Shown in pieces: positions 20,150-31,456 of a DNA stretch of 64,000 nt. How positions within the stretch are numbered: the first letter of the stretch is position 1; each line of letters begins with the position of its first letter. This stretch comes from an uncultured Dechloromonas sp. Lineage in GTDB: Bacteria > Pseudomonadota > Gammaproteobacteria > Burkholderiales > Rhodocyclaceae. Position numbers and translations under genes: made by a program. The notes beneath the pieces were generated by a model. It worked only from the letters and a program-made list of their open reading frames with translations. It made no database searches and had not been told where the DNA came from. The stretch spans positions 1-64,000 of the forward strand of contig NZ_CAMFKO010000016.1 in the NCBI RefSeq assembly GCF_945957265.1. The letters run 5' to 3'.

Positions 20150-21508
20150 ATGCGCCCTAAACACCTGCTCTCCGTTCTGCTTGCCGCCGCCCTCTCTTCC
20201 GCGGCATTCGCCAACCCCTACGAAACCGCGCTGAAGAATGGCCTGCGCGTCATCGTCAAGGAAGACCGGCGCGCCCCGACCGCCGTCCAGATGGTCTGGT
20301 ACCGCATCGGCAGCATGGACGAGGTCGATGGCCAGTCCGGCGTCGCCCACGTGCTCGAACACATGATGTTCAAGGGCACGCCGAGCGTCGGCGCCGGCGA
20401 ATTCAACAAGCGCGTGGCGGCCGCCGGCGGCAAGGACAATGCCTTCACCAGCCGGGACTACACGGCCTACTTCCAGCAGATCCCCAAGGAAAAGCTGGCG
20501 GATGTGATGCAACTCGAAGCCGACCGCATGCGCCACCTCAACGTCGACGCCAAGGAATTCGAGCAGGAGATCAAGGTGGTCATGGAAGAGCGCCGCATGC
20601 GCACCGACGACAACCCGCAATCCAAGCTGTTCGAGCAGATGAACGCCGTCGCCTTCCAGGCCCACCCTTACCGGCGCCCGATCATCGGCTGGATGAACGA
20701 CCTGGAGACGATGACCGCCGCCGACGCCAAGGCCTGGTACGACACCTGGTACGTCCCGAACAACGCCTACGTCGTGATCACCGGCGACGTCGACCACCAG
20801 GCGGTCTTCGCGCTGGCGGAAAAATACTACGGTCCGCTCGAAGGCCGCCCGCTGCCGGTCCGCCGCCAGCAGATCGAGCCGAAGCAGGAAGGCACCCGCC
20901 GCGTCACGGTCAAGGCTCCGGCCGAGCTGCCGGTGCTGATCATGGGCTACAAGGCGCCGATCCTGCGCGATATCGACAAGGACAGCGACCCCTACGCGCT
21001 GGAAATGCTCTCCGCCATTCTCGACGGCCACGATGCCGCCCGCTTCAACAAGAAGCTGGTGCGCGAAGACAAGGTCGCCCTGGCGGCCGGCATCGACTAC
21101 GACAGCACGGCGCGCGGCCCCGGCATGCTCTACCTGCACGCCACCCCGTCGGAAGGCAGGACGGTGGCCGACCTGGAAGCCGCCCTGCGCGCCGAGATCG
21201 CCCGCGTCCAGCAGGATGGCGTCAGCGCCGCCGAGCTGAAGCGCGCCAAGGCCCAGCTGATCGCCAGCGAGGTCTATAAAAAGGATTCGATGTTCGGCCA
21301 GACCATGGAAATCGGCCAGATCGAATCGACCGGCCTGCCCTACCGCAAGCTCGACCGCATGCTCGAGAAGCTGCAGCAGGTCACCGCCGAGCAGATCCAG
21401 GCCGTGGCCAGAAAGTATTTCAACGACGATGCGCTGACCGTCGGCGTCCTCGATCCGCAACCGCTCGACGGCAAGCCCCGCCGTCCGGCCGCCGCCACCC
21501 GCCACTGA
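20150..21508 (+). CDS. M16 family zinc metalloprotease, catalytic partner
   Basis: A 452-aa exported peptidase of the pitrilysin/insulinase family. The signal peptide covers residues 1-21 (cleavage after AAFA). The inverted zinc motif HVLEH is at 67-71, with the downstream Glu in the EQEIKVVMEERR helix. Such proteins act as dimers with an inactive partner, which is the next gene (TGATG overlap). The chosen ATG (20150) is the one that starts a normal signal peptide; the open frame upstream is not coding-like. Substrates are probably periplasmic peptides. Confidence 0.92.
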   Translation: MRPKHLLSVLLAAALSSAAFANPYETALKNGLRVIVKEDRRAPTAVQMVWYRIGSMDEVDGQSGVAHVLEHMMFKGTPSVGAGEFNKRVAAAGGKDNAFTSRDYTAYFQQIPKEKLADVMQLEADRMRHLNVDAKEFEQEIKVVMEERRMRTDDNPQSKLFEQMNAVAFQAHPYRRPIIGWMNDLETMTAADAKAWYDTWYVPNNAYVVITGDVDHQAVFALAEKYYGPLEGRPLPVRRQQIEPKQEGTRRVTVKAPAELPVLIMGYKAPILRDIDKDSDPYALEMLSAILDGHDAARFNKKLVREDKVALAAGIDYDSTARGPGMLYLHATPSEGRTVADLEAALRAEIARVQQDGVSAAELKRAKAQLIASEVYKKDSMFGQTMEIGQIESTGLPYRKLDRMLEKLQQVTAEQIQAVARKYFNDDALTVGVLDPQPLDGKPRRPAAATRH

Positions 21509-22805
21509 TGCCTACCGCCATGACCAGACTGATCGTCGCCGCCCTCACCTTCCTGCTCGCCCAGAGCGCCCTGGCCGGAGTCAAGATCGAGCACTGGGTG
21601 TCGCCCTCCGGCGCCCGCGTCTATTTCGTCGAAAGCCGCGTCCTGCCGATGCTCGACATCCAGGTCGATTTCGCCGCCGGTTCGGTTTTCGACCCGCAGG
21701 GCAAATCCGGCCTCGCCGCGCTGACCCGGGCAACGCTCGACAACGGCGCCGGCAAGCTCGACGAAACCGCGATTGCCGAGCAGCTCGCCGACATCGGCGC
21801 CAACCTCGGCGGCAGCGCCGATACCGACCGTGCCGGCGTCTCGCTGCGCACCCTCTCGGCCCGCGACAAGCGCGACCCGGCGCTCGACATCCTGAAGAGC
21901 GTCCTGCACGCGCCGCATTTCGACGCCGCCGTGTTCGAGCGAGAAAAGGCGCGCACCATCGCCGGCCTCAAGGAAGCGATGACGCGCCCCGACAGCATCG
22001 CCGGCAAGGCCTTCTGGGCCTCCCTCTACCCCGAGCACCCCTACGGCCGGCAAGCCACGCCGGAGAGCGTCGCCGCGCTGAGCCGCGACGACCTGGCGGC
22101 CTTTCACGCCCGCTACTACAACGCCGCCAACGCCAGCATCACGCTGGTCGGCGACCTGTCGCGCCAGGAAGCGGAAAAGATCGCCGAAGCCATCGCCGCC
22201 GCTCTGCCCAAGGGCGCAGCGGCGACCCTGCCCGGCATGCCCGACATCCCCAGGGGCAGCCAGACCCAGCTCGCCCACCCGGCCAGCCAGGCCCACGTCT
22301 ATATCGGCCTGCCGGCCATCGAGCGCGGCAACCCCGACTTTTTCCCGCTGCTCGTCGGCAACTACACCCTCGGCGGCGGCGGCTTCGTCTCCCGCCTGAT
22401 GAAGGAAGTCCGCGACAAACGCGGCTACGCCTACAGCGTCTACAGCTATTTCGCCCCGATGCGGCAGACCGGCCCCTTCCAGATCGGCCTGCAGACCAAG
22501 CGCTCGCAGGCCAGGGACGCGATCAAGGTTTCCCGCGACATCCTCGCCGGGTTCCTGAAGGACGGCCCGAGCGACGAGGAACTGGCTGCCGCCAAGGCCA
22601 ACCTGGTCGGCAGCTTCCCCCTGCGCCTGGACAGCAACAAGAAAATCCTCGACAACGTCGCCACCATCGGCTTCTTCGACCTGCCGCTCGACTATCTCGA
22701 CCAGTACCAGGCCAAGGTCCAGGCCGTCACCGCCGACGATGTCAAACAGGCCTTCGGCCGCCGCATTCGCCCGGAAAACCTGATCACCGTGACGGTAGCC
22801 GCCGA

Positions 22806-22809
<4 letters not shown>
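21508..22809 (+). CDS. M16 family peptidase, non-catalytic partner
   Basis: A 433-aa exported M16 homologue with a signal peptide (residues 1-23, cleavage near ALA). The zinc motif is absent: the equivalent position reads LAALTRATLDNG. The C-terminal half retains the substrate-clamping R/Y-type segment (VRDKRGYAYSVYSYF). This matches the inactive subunit of two-gene M16B proteases, which completes the chamber with the upstream catalytic subunit. The start overlaps that gene's stop by one base; its own stop overlaps the rsmD start (TTGA). Confidence 0.9.
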
Positions 22810-24114
<1,305 letters not shown>

Positions 24115-24129
24115 GCACGACCAGCCCCC

Positions 24130-24164
24130 AATAAAAAACCCGCGACGTTCGCGGGTTTTTTATT
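24130..24164. terminator. Bidirectional rho-independent terminator
   Basis: A perfect 16-bp inverted repeat with a 3-nt loop: a CCCGCGA/TCGCGGG core flanked by an A-run on one side and a T-run on the other. It serves the ferredoxin operon on the plus strand and the dynamin-like gene on the minus strand, which converge here. Confidence 0.92.
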
Positions 24165-24187
24165 GGGCTGACCGCCGGGATGGCCCA

Positions 24188-26137
24188 TCAGGCGGCTTGC
24201 AGTTCCCTGTCGCCGAGCGGCACCAGCATTTCCTGAACGCGGCCGATGATTTCCTCGAGCGCCGCGATCTGCTGCTTGAGCGTGGCCTCGACCCCCTCCA
24301 GCTCGGCGATGCGGTCTTCCAGCGTGTCGGTGGCCTGATGGATGCGCTTGATGCTTTCCAGGCGGCGCTTGAGCTGGATCTGGTGTTCGCGGACCTGCGT
24401 CTCCATCGGCGCCATCACCGCCCGCAGCCAGACCTCGGCATCGCGGTTGGCATGCTCGAAGGCGCGCCGCACCTGGACCGCGACTTCCTCGAAGAACTTC
24501 TGCGTGATGTTCTTCTTGTCGTGGGTCATCAGGCTGATCATGGTGTTCAGGTGGTCGTTGCACCAGGCCTGCAGGCGATCCAGCTCCTTTTCGTAGCGCA
24601 GCAGCGAGAAACTGGTCGGCGAGCCGAGCTTCAGGCCGTGCTCGACGGTGAATTTCTTGTAGACCGCCTCCATCATGGCGAGAATTTCACCGATTTCGCC
24701 GCTCGACTTGGTCAGCGCCTCGCGTGACCGGGCGAAGAAATTGGCCATCGCGTCGGACAGGGTTTTCGAGAACACCGCTTCGTCCATCGTCGACCGCGTT
24801 TCGTGCGTCAATTGGCGCAGGACATCGAGTCCCAGATGGCCGAACAGGTTGTTGGTCAGCGTCGAGAACACGCTACGCACGGCATAGTAGCGCTGCAGGC
24901 CGGACTCGAACTCGTCCTTTTCGGCCCGTACCTTGCCCATCATGTATTCGACGACGCCCTTGTTCTTGCCGCGCAGCTCGGTCAGTTCCGTCAATTGCTC
25001 GCGCAGGCCGTCCATCCGCGAATCGAGCAGACCGCGCACGCGGCGGCTGACATCGCCGAACTCGCCTTCCGTGCTGTCGCAGACGATATCGCGCTTGGCC
25101 GGGATCAGCTCCTTGGACAGCGCCGCCTCGAGCAGCGGCAGGCGGCTCTTCTCCAGCAAGGCGGCATCGCCGTTGATCTTGGCGACCAGGCCTTTCTGGG
25201 CCGATACAGGGAAGACCTGACCGGCCGGCAATTCGAGGATGTCCGCGCTGGTCTCGACCTGGCGCTGGATCTCGGCATCGATCTCGTCCTGCGTTTTCAG
25301 CTCGTCCCACTGACCATCGATCTTGTTCAGGACGACCATGCGGCCGCGCCGGGCCACCCCGCCGCCGCAGATATGCTCGCGCCAGATGGCCATGTCCGAT
25401 TGCGTCACCCCGCTGTCGGCCGCCAGGATGAACAGCACGGCGTGCGCGTTGGGCAACAGCGACAGGGTCAGTTCCGGTTCGGCGCCGATGGCGTTCAGGC
25501 CCGGCGTATCGAGAATGACCAGCCCCTGCTTGAGCAAGGGATGCGGGAAGTTGATCATGGCGTGGCGCCAGCGCGGCACCTCGACCAGGCCGTCGTCGCC
25601 GACGGTGTACAGGTCGACCTGGCCTTCGCCGACGGCGAACCCCAGGCGCGTCGCCTCGGCCGGCGCCACCCGGGTCGTCTCGCTGACATGGCGCAGTGCA
25701 TCCTGCATCGCATCCGGCGAATTGGTATCGAGCGCGACCTGCGTCCACTCGTCGGGGAAACGCTTGTATTCGCTGACGCTGGAATTCGAGGAACGCGTCT
25801 GGATCGGCAGCAGCTCGATGCACGGCAGCTTGTTGCCGTCGAACAGGAGTTCGGTCGGGCACATCGTGGTCCGGCCGGCCGACGACGGCAGCATCCGGTT
25901 GCCGTAGTCGGCGAAGAAAATGGCGTTGATCAGCTCCGACTTGCCCCGCGAGAACTCGGCGACAAAGGCGACGTTCAGGCGATCTTCGCGCAGCCGCTCG
26001 AGCAACTGGGTCAGACGCAGATCGCTCTGGGCATCGGAAAGTTCATTCTGGCCCAGCCAGTTCTGAAGCTCGCCGACGTGGGCGGCAAGGCGCGAACGCC
26101 AGGCAGAATAGGCGGCAAATTGATCAGCCAGCGACAT
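24188..26137 (-). CDS. Bacterial dynamin-like GTPase
   Basis: A 649-aa large GTPase. G1 is AEFSRGKSE (60-68), close to the family's GEFSRGKST but with Ala for Gly and Glu for Thr. G3 is DTPGLN (210-215) and G4 is NKID (271-274). A long helical stalk follows, ending in a coiled coil (about 590-640) with repeated Glu/Leu/Gln. Bacterial dynamin-like proteins bind and remodel membranes and some protect against envelope stress or phage; its role here is unknown. It is a single-gene unit, with no second dynamin partner beside it, and ends at the shared terminator. Confidence 0.82.
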   Translation of the reverse strand: MSLADQFAAYSAWRSRLAAHVGELQNWLGQNELSDAQSDLRLTQLLERLREDRLNVAFVAEFSRGKSELINAIFFADYGNRMLPSSAGRTTMCPTELLFDGNKLPCIELLPIQTRSSNSSVSEYKRFPDEWTQVALDTNSPDAMQDALRHVSETTRVAPAEATRLGFAVGEGQVDLYTVGDDGLVEVPRWRHAMINFPHPLLKQGLVILDTPGLNAIGAEPELTLSLLPNAHAVLFILAADSGVTQSDMAIWREHICGGGVARRGRMVVLNKIDGQWDELKTQDEIDAEIQRQVETSADILELPAGQVFPVSAQKGLVAKINGDAALLEKSRLPLLEAALSKELIPAKRDIVCDSTEGEFGDVSRRVRGLLDSRMDGLREQLTELTELRGKNKGVVEYMMGKVRAEKDEFESGLQRYYAVRSVFSTLTNNLFGHLGLDVLRQLTHETRSTMDEAVFSKTLSDAMANFFARSREALTKSSGEIGEILAMMEAVYKKFTVEHGLKLGSPTSFSLLRYEKELDRLQAWCNDHLNTMISLMTHDKKNITQKFFEEVAVQVRRAFEHANRDAEVWLRAVMAPMETQVREHQIQLKRRLESIKRIHQATDTLEDRIAELEGVEATLKQQIAALEEIIGRVQEMLVPLGDRELQAA

Positions 26138-26203
26138 ATATGCATTCCCGGGTGCTAACAGAATTCTTAATCTAGCATAAAAACAGAGGCTTGCAGAAGA
26201 GAT

Positions 26204-27037
26204 TTAATGCTGGCACCCCGGGCAGTAATAGGTACTGCGCCCGGCCTGGCGAACTTGTTTGACCACGCCGCCGCAACGCAGGCAAGGCTCGCCGGCGCGG
26301 TCGTAAACACCCGCCTGGATCTGGAAACATCCGGCGCCGCCATCGCTATGCACATAATCCCGGATGCTGCTGCCGCCGGCGGCGATGGCGTCGGACAGCG
26401 TTTCGCGTATCGCCGGCACGAGAATGCCGTAGCGGGCGCGGCTGATCCGGTTCGCCGCCCGCAACGGCGAAATCCCGGCCCTGAACAGGCTCTCCGAAGC
26501 GTAGATGTTGCCTATCCCGACCACCAGGTGGCTATCCATCAGGGCCGGCTTGATCGGACCGCTGCGCCGCGCCAGCGCGGCGTGGAACCAGTCGACGGTA
26601 AACGCGTCGGAAAGCGGCTCCAGCCCCTGCGCGGCCAGCAAGGGATGCTGCTCGGCCAGGGCGGGCGGCCCCGGCTGCCACAGGACGACGCCGAAACGGC
26701 GGGGATCGGCGAAGCGCAGTATCTGGCCGGCCAACACCAGGTCGAAATGATCGTGCTTCTCCGGCGGCAGCTCGCGCGGCACGAAGCGCAGGTTTCCCGA
26801 CATGCCGAGATGGATGATCAGGCTCCCCTCGACGCCCCGCCCCCGGCAATCGATCAGCAGATACTTGGCGCGGCGGCGCACGGCGACGATTTCGCACCCC
26901 GGCAGCAGGTCGGCCAACTGCCGTGGAATCTCGTGCCGCAACTTCGGCGCCCGGATCACCACGCCGCGCACGACCTCCCCGACCAGCTCCGGCGCGATAC
27001 CGCGACGACAGACTTCGACCTCCGGCAACTCCGGCAT
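26204..27037 (-). CDS. mutM: Formamidopyrimidine-DNA glycosylase
   Basis: A 277-aa base-excision repair enzyme that removes 8-oxoguanine and formamidopyrimidines. Catalytic Pro1-Glu2 follows Met removal (MPELPEVEVC), the conserved Lys is K58 (RAKYLLI), GIGNIYASESLF is the helix-two-turn-helix region, and the zinc finger is C-x2-C...C-x2-C at the C-terminus (CLRCGG, CPGCQ). The ATG at 27037 is required for the catalytic N-terminus. It is divergent from the TPR gene, with about 100 bp between starts. Confidence 0.96.
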   Translation of the reverse strand: MPELPEVEVCRRGIAPELVGEVVRGVVIRAPKLRHEIPRQLADLLPGCEIVAVRRRAKYLLIDCRGRGVEGSLIIHLGMSGNLRFVPRELPPEKHDHFDLVLAGQILRFADPRRFGVVLWQPGPPALAEQHPLLAAQGLEPLSDAFTVDWFHAALARRSGPIKPALMDSHLVVGIGNIYASESLFRAGISPLRAANRISRARYGILVPAIRETLSDAIAAGGSSIRDYVHSDGGAGCFQIQAGVYDRAGEPCLRCGGVVKQVRQAGRSTYYCPGCQH

Positions 27038-27135
27038 TGCTTGTTCCTCCGCGCAAACCCAAATAACATCGCAAACTAATTGGATTCTATGCGTTCCAAG
27101 CAGCAGATTCGCACCACCTCGACCGAAAGCCGTCC

Positions 27136-28851
27136 ATGTCATCGAAGTTTCTCGTTGCCGCCCTCACCCTCGCGCTGGGACTGACCCACAGCGGACTCGG
27201 CCTGGCCGCCGGCGACCCGCCCCCGCGCCCAGGCGGCAAGCGAGCCGGCGCCCCCGCCTCGAGCGAGGACGTCCTGGCCCGCACGGTCTTCCAGGCCCTC
27301 GTCGGCGAGTTCGCCCTGCAGCGCGGCGACCCCAAGCTGGGCTCCGATGCCTGGTCCGATCTCGCCGTCCGCACGCGCGACCCCAAGGTCATCGCCCGGG
27401 CCACCGAGATCGCCGGCTTCGCGCGCCAATACGACCGGGCGCTGGAACTGTCCAAACTGTGGATCGAAGTCGAGCCGGACTCTGCCAAGGCTCGCCAGAC
27501 GCAATCCTCGCTGCTGGTCATGGCCAACCGCCTCGACGACCTGGCGCCGCAACTGGCCGCCCTGCTCGAGCAGGACAAACCGAACGTCGGCGGCAACCTG
27601 CTGCACCTCAACCGCATGCTCGGCAAAGTCAACGACAAGAAAGCCGTGCAGAGCCTGATCGACAAGGTCGCCGCCCCCTACGACACGCTGCCGGAAGCGC
27701 ACTTCGCCATGGCCCAGGCCGCCGCCAACGCCGGCGACAACCTGCGCGCGCTGATCGAAACCGAAAAATCGCTGCAGCTGCGCCCCGGCTGGGAAACCGC
27801 GGCCATCGCCCGGGCCCAGCTCCAGGCCAGGCAATCGCCCAAGACCGCCATCGACAGCCTCGACGAATTCGTCGACCGCAATCCGAGCGCCAACGATGCC
27901 CGCCTGACGCTGGCCCGCCTGCTGATCAGCGAAAAACGCTACGACGAATCGCGCCGCCATTTCGACCGCCTGATCGCCGCCAACCCCGACAGCCCGGACG
28001 TCATCTACCCGGTTGCCATGCTCGCCCTGCAGCAAGGCGACACCACCACCGGCCGCAGCCAGCTCGAGCACCTGCTGCAAACCGACTTTCCGGACAAGAA
28101 CACCATCCATTTTTTCCTCGGCCAGCTCGACCAGGAACAGAAGAAGCCGGAAGCCGCGCTCGCCCACTACCGCCAGGTAACGGGCGGCGAACAGTACGTT
28201 CCGGCCCGCTCGCGCGCCGCACAAATATTGATGCAGCAGGGCAAGCCCGACGAAGCGCGGGCCCTGCTGCGCGACACGCGCGGCGGCACGCCGGCCGAAC
28301 GCACTCAGCTCGTCCTCGCCGAATCGCAGCTGCTGCGCGAGGCCGGCCGCCACAACGACGCCTACATCGTCCTCGACCGGGCGCTGGCCGCCCAGGCAAA
28401 CGATGCCGAGCTTCTCTACGAAGCGGCGCTGACGGCTGAACGGATCGGCAAACCCGAGTTGCTGGAAACGCACCTCAAGCACCTGCTGACGCTCAAGCCG
28501 GACCATGCCCACGCCCTGAATGCCCTCGGCTACTCGCTGGCCGAGCGCAATCTCCGGCTTCCCGAAGCCCACGACCTGATCACCCGGGCCCTGGCGCTGT
28601 CGCCCGAAGACCCCTTCATCATGGACAGCCTGGGCTGGGTCCTCTACCGCCAGGGCAAGCTGGCCGAGTCCCTGCAAACGCTGGAACGCGCCTACCGCAT
28701 CAAGGCAGACCCCGAAATCGCCGCCCACCTCGGCGAAGTGCTGTGGACACTGGAGCGCAAGGACGAAGCCCGGCGCATCCTGCGCGACGCCGCCAAGGCG
28801 CACCCGGAAAACGAAGCGCTGACGGGAACCGTCAAGAAACTGCTGCCTTGA
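27136..28851 (+). CDS. Exported TPR-repeat protein
   Basis: A 571-aa protein with a signal peptide (residues 1-25) and many tetratricopeptide repeats over about 45-570. The clearest are the C-terminal ones (HALNALGYSLAERNLRLPEA, DSLGWVLYRQGKLAESLQ). TPR arrays are scaffolds for protein assembly; this type is regularly found upstream of lolB in Betaproteobacteria and may serve the periplasm or outer-membrane biogenesis, but no function is established. Its stop overlaps the lolB start (TTGA), suggesting coupled translation. Confidence 0.82.
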   Translation: MSSKFLVAALTLALGLTHSGLGLAAGDPPPRPGGKRAGAPASSEDVLARTVFQALVGEFALQRGDPKLGSDAWSDLAVRTRDPKVIARATEIAGFARQYDRALELSKLWIEVEPDSAKARQTQSSLLVMANRLDDLAPQLAALLEQDKPNVGGNLLHLNRMLGKVNDKKAVQSLIDKVAAPYDTLPEAHFAMAQAAANAGDNLRALIETEKSLQLRPGWETAAIARAQLQARQSPKTAIDSLDEFVDRNPSANDARLTLARLLISEKRYDESRRHFDRLIAANPDSPDVIYPVAMLALQQGDTTTGRSQLEHLLQTDFPDKNTIHFFLGQLDQEQKKPEAALAHYRQVTGGEQYVPARSRAAQILMQQGKPDEARALLRDTRGGTPAERTQLVLAESQLLREAGRHNDAYIVLDRALAAQANDAELLYEAALTAERIGKPELLETHLKHLLTLKPDHAHALNALGYSLAERNLRLPEAHDLITRALALSPEDPFIMDSLGWVLYRQGKLAESLQTLERAYRIKADPEIAAHLGEVLWTLERKDEARRILRDAAKAHPENEALTGTVKKLLP

Positions 28852-29420
28852 TTCGCCGCGGCATTCCGCTGCTGGCGCTGGGCCTGCTGGCCGGGTGCGC
28901 CGGCCTCCCCCCGGCCGCACCGCTCGACCGCGACAGCATCCGCGATTTTGCGCTGGAGGCGCGTTTCGCCCTGCGCGCAACGCTCTCCGGGCAGCCCCCC
29001 CAGAGCGCCAACGGCCGCCTGAGCTGGGCCCATACCGGGCAGCGCGACCGCGTCCTGCTCGCCAGCCCACTCGGCTACGGCCTGGCCGAAATCGACATCA
29101 CGCCGCAACGATCCACATTGCGCACCGGCGACGGCCAGGAAAAGGAATCGTCCGACCCCGAGGAGCTCATGGCCACCGCCACCGGCCTGCCCCTGCCGGT
29201 ATCCCGCCTGCCGGCCTGGCTGCTCGGCCGCAGCGGCAGCGCGGCGACCATCGAACCCGACGCCCTGGGACGCCCCGGCCGGCTGACCGAATCCGGCTGG
29301 CAGGTCGATTACGCCTACGACAACGATCGGGCCGCGGCCCTGCCGGCGCGGCTGACCATCGTCCGTCCCGGCGAAGTCGAACTCAAGCTGCGCATCGAGG
29401 AATGGAGAGAAACGCCATGA
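28848..29420 (+). CDS. lolB: Outer-membrane lipoprotein LolB
   Basis: A 190-aa lipoprotein receptor that accepts lipoproteins from LolA and inserts them into the outer membrane. The signal ends in lipobox LLAGC (Cys17). The LolB fold pattern is seen in FALEARFALRAT, NGRLSWAHTGQRDRVLLASPLG and LPARLTIVRPGEVELKLRIEEW. The start is TTG at 28848 within the upstream stop. It precedes ispE with an ATGA overlap, the conserved lolB-ispE order. Confidence 0.9.
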   Translation: MIRRGIPLLALGLLAGCAGLPPAAPLDRDSIRDFALEARFALRATLSGQPPQSANGRLSWAHTGQRDRVLLASPLGYGLAEIDITPQRSTLRTGDGQEKESSDPEELMATATGLPLPVSRLPAWLLGRSGSAATIEPDALGRPGRLTESGWQVDYAYDNDRAAALPARLTIVRPGEVELKLRIEEWRETP

Positions 29421-30265
29421 ACAGTCCGACCTGGGACAGCGCCTGGCCGGCCCCCGCCAAACTGAACCTTTTCCTGCACGTCGTCGGGTGCCGCGACGAC
29501 GGCTACCATCTGCTGCAAACCGTATTCCGCTTCATCGACCGCGCCGACACCCTGCGCTTCACACCGCGCGCCGACGACGACATCGTGCTCGCCACCCCGA
29601 TTCCCGGCGTCCCCCCCGACAGCGACCTGACCGTACGCGCCGCGCGCCTGCTGCAACAGGCCACCGCCTGCCGCCAGGGCGCCACCATCCATCTCGACAA
29701 GCGGCTGCCGATGGGCGGCGGCCTCGGCGGCGGCTCGTCCGATGCCGCCACCGTGCTGCTCGCCCTCAACCACCTGTGGCAGACCGGCCTCACCCGAGCG
29801 CAACTGGAAAAACTCGGCCTGACGCTGGGCGCCGACGTGCCGGTCTTCGTGCATGGCCGCAACACCTTTGCCGAAGGGATCGGCGAAGCCTTCACCGACG
29901 TGGACCTCCCCCCGGAAAGTTATCTCGTAGTACACCCCGATGCGCACGTGCCGACCGCCGCCATTTTCGGGGCACCCGAACTCAGGCGCGACACGCCGGC
30001 CATGCGCCCCGGCGACTGGCGCCACGGCGCAGGCCGCAACGACCTGGAAGCGGTTGCCTGCGCCAGATTTCCGGCCGTGGCGGCGGCCCTGGCCTGCCTG
30101 AAGGCGCTTGCCCCGCAAGCCATGATGACCGGTTCCGGGGCCTGCGTATTCTCCGGATTTGCCTCGCGCGGCGACGCGGAAGCCGCACTGGGCAAGCTCC
30201 CCGCGGGCCTCCGCGCCTGGGTCGCCGACGGGCTTCCGGAACACCCGCTCGCAAAAATTCAATAA
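29417..30265 (+). CDS. ispE: 4-diphosphocytidyl-2-C-methyl-D-erythritol kinase
   Basis: A 282-aa GHMP kinase of the MEP isoprenoid pathway that phosphorylates the 2-hydroxyl of CDP-ME. The N-terminal PAPAKLNLFLHVVG, the ATP-binding loop LPMGGGLGGGSSDAAT (about 95-110) and the C-terminal MMTGSGACVFSGF are diagnostic. The ATG overlaps the lolB stop (ATGA). tRNA-Gln and prs follow, as in many Betaproteobacteria. Confidence 0.95.
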   Translation: MNSPTWDSAWPAPAKLNLFLHVVGCRDDGYHLLQTVFRFIDRADTLRFTPRADDDIVLATPIPGVPPDSDLTVRAARLLQQATACRQGATIHLDKRLPMGGGLGGGSSDAATVLLALNHLWQTGLTRAQLEKLGLTLGADVPVFVHGRNTFAEGIGEAFTDVDLPPESYLVVHPDAHVPTAAIFGAPELRRDTPAMRPGDWRHGAGRNDLEAVACARFPAVAAALACLKALAPQAMMTGSGACVFSGFASRGDAEAALGKLPAGLRAWVADGLPEHPLAKIQ

Positions 30266-30269
30266 AAGA

Positions 30270-30299
30270 CTGGATTTTCCGAAACAGCCCCTGTATTAT
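30270..30299 (+). promoter_or_regulatory. Probable sigma-70 promoter of tRNA-Gln
   Basis: A TATTAT -10 box at 30294-30299 is followed by a GC-rich discriminator (CGCGCC), as in stringently controlled stable-RNA promoters. The -35 region at 30271-30276 (TGGATT) is weak, with 17-bp spacing. Confidence 0.45.
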
Positions 30300-30339
30300 T
30301 CGCGCCTCGCTTGAACGCGAACCCGTTCGAGCGACCCGC

Positions 30340-30416
30340 TGGGGAGTCGCCAAGTTGGTCAAGGCACCGGATTTTGATTCCGGCATTCGAAGGTTCGAAT
30401 CCTTCTTCCCCAGCCA
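30340..30416 (+). tRNA. tRNA-Gln (anticodon TTG)
   Basis: A cloverleaf can be drawn: acceptor TGGGGAG pairs with TTCCCCA (one G-U), the anticodon loop TTTTGAT carries TTG for CAA codons, the T-arm has GTTCGAATC, the discriminator is G, and CCA is encoded (30414-30416). It lies between ispE and prs. A hairpin terminator follows. Confidence 0.96.
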
Positions 30417-30425
30417 AGCTTCCTT

Positions 30426-30454
30426 CGGGCAGGTCACAAGCCTGCCCGATTTTC
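30426..30454 (+). terminator. Terminator after tRNA-Gln
   Basis: An 8-bp stem CGGGCAGG/CCTGCCCG with a 7-nt loop (30426-30448), followed by ATTTT. It should end the tRNA transcript, leaving prs with its own promoter or partial read-through. Confidence 0.7.
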
Positions 30455-30505
30455 ATTGTGGCGGGCGAATGCAATGCGCATGCATGAACCCGGAGGAATG
30501 TTGAA

Positions 30506-31456
30506 ATGGCCTACAACAGCCTGATGGTCTTCACCGGCAACGCCAACCCCAAGCTGGCTGCCGACGTCGCTGAACAGCTCAATGTCGACCTCGGTCGCGC
30601 CAATGTTGGCCGCTTCTCCGACGGCGAAGTGTCCGTCGAGCTCCAGGAACACGTTCGCGGCCGCGACATCTTCGTGCTGCAATCGACCTGCGCCCCGACC
30701 AACGATAACCTGATGGAACTGCTGGTTATCGTCGATTCGCTGAAGCGCGCCTCGGCCGGCCGCATCACCGCCGCCATCCCGTATTTCGGCTATGCCCGCC
30801 AGGACCGCCGCTCGCGTTCCTCCCGCGTGCCCATCGCCGCCAAGCTGGTCGCCAACATGCTCGTCGCCTCCGGCGTCGACCGCGTGCTGACCATGGACCT
30901 GCACGCCGAACAGATCCAGGGCTTCTTCGACATTCCGGTCGACAACATCTACGCCCTGCCCATTCTGCTCGACGACATCAAGAAGCAGAACTACGAAAAC
31001 CCGATGGTCGTCTCGCCCGACCATGGCGGCGTCGTCCGCGCCCGCTCGCTGGCCAAGCGCCTCGAATGCGACCTGGCGATCATCGACAAGCGCCGCCCGA
31101 AGGCCAACGTTTCCGAAGTGATGAACATCATCGGCGAAGTCGACGGCCGCACCTGCATCATCATGGACGACATGGTCGACACCGCCGGCACCCTGTGCAA
31201 GGCCGCCACCGCCCTCAAGGCCAACGGCGCCAAGAAGGTCGTCGCCTACTGTACCCACCCGGTCCTGTCCGGCCCGGCCGTCGAGCGCGTGAATACGTCC
31301 GACCTCGACGCCCTGGTCGTCACCGACACCATTCCGCTGCGCGACGATGCCGCCGCTTCGCCGCGCATCCGCCAGCTCTCGGTCGCCGAGATCATGGCCG
31401 AAACCATCCGCCGCATCAGCAACGACGACTCCGTCTCGTCGCTGTTCATTGATTAG
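30506..31456 (+). CDS. prs: Ribose-phosphate pyrophosphokinase
   Basis: A 316-aa enzyme making PRPP from ribose-5-phosphate and ATP, the precursor of nucleotides, His, Trp and NAD. Diagnostic segments: [26 protein letters not shown] loop, [25 protein letters not shown] and the PRPP-binding loop [14 protein letters not shown]. Length is standard (about 315). A GGAGG ribosome binding site precedes the ATG. An inverted repeat begins at its stop codon. Confidence 0.97.
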   Translation: MAYNSLMVFTGNANPKLAADVAEQLNVDLGRANVGRFSDGEVSVELQEHVRGRDIFVLQSTCAPTNDNLMELLVIVDSLKRASAGRITAAIPYFGYARQDRRSRSSRVPIAAKLVANMLVASGVDRVLTMDLHAEQIQGFFDIPVDNIYALPILLDDIKKQNYENPMVVSPDHGGVVRARSLAKRLECDLAIIDKRRPKANVSEVMNIIGEVDGRTCIIMDDMVDTAGTLCKAATALKANGAKKVVAYCTHPVLSGPAVERVNTSDLDALVVTDTIPLRDDAAASPRIRQLSVAEIMAETIRRISNDDSVSSLFID

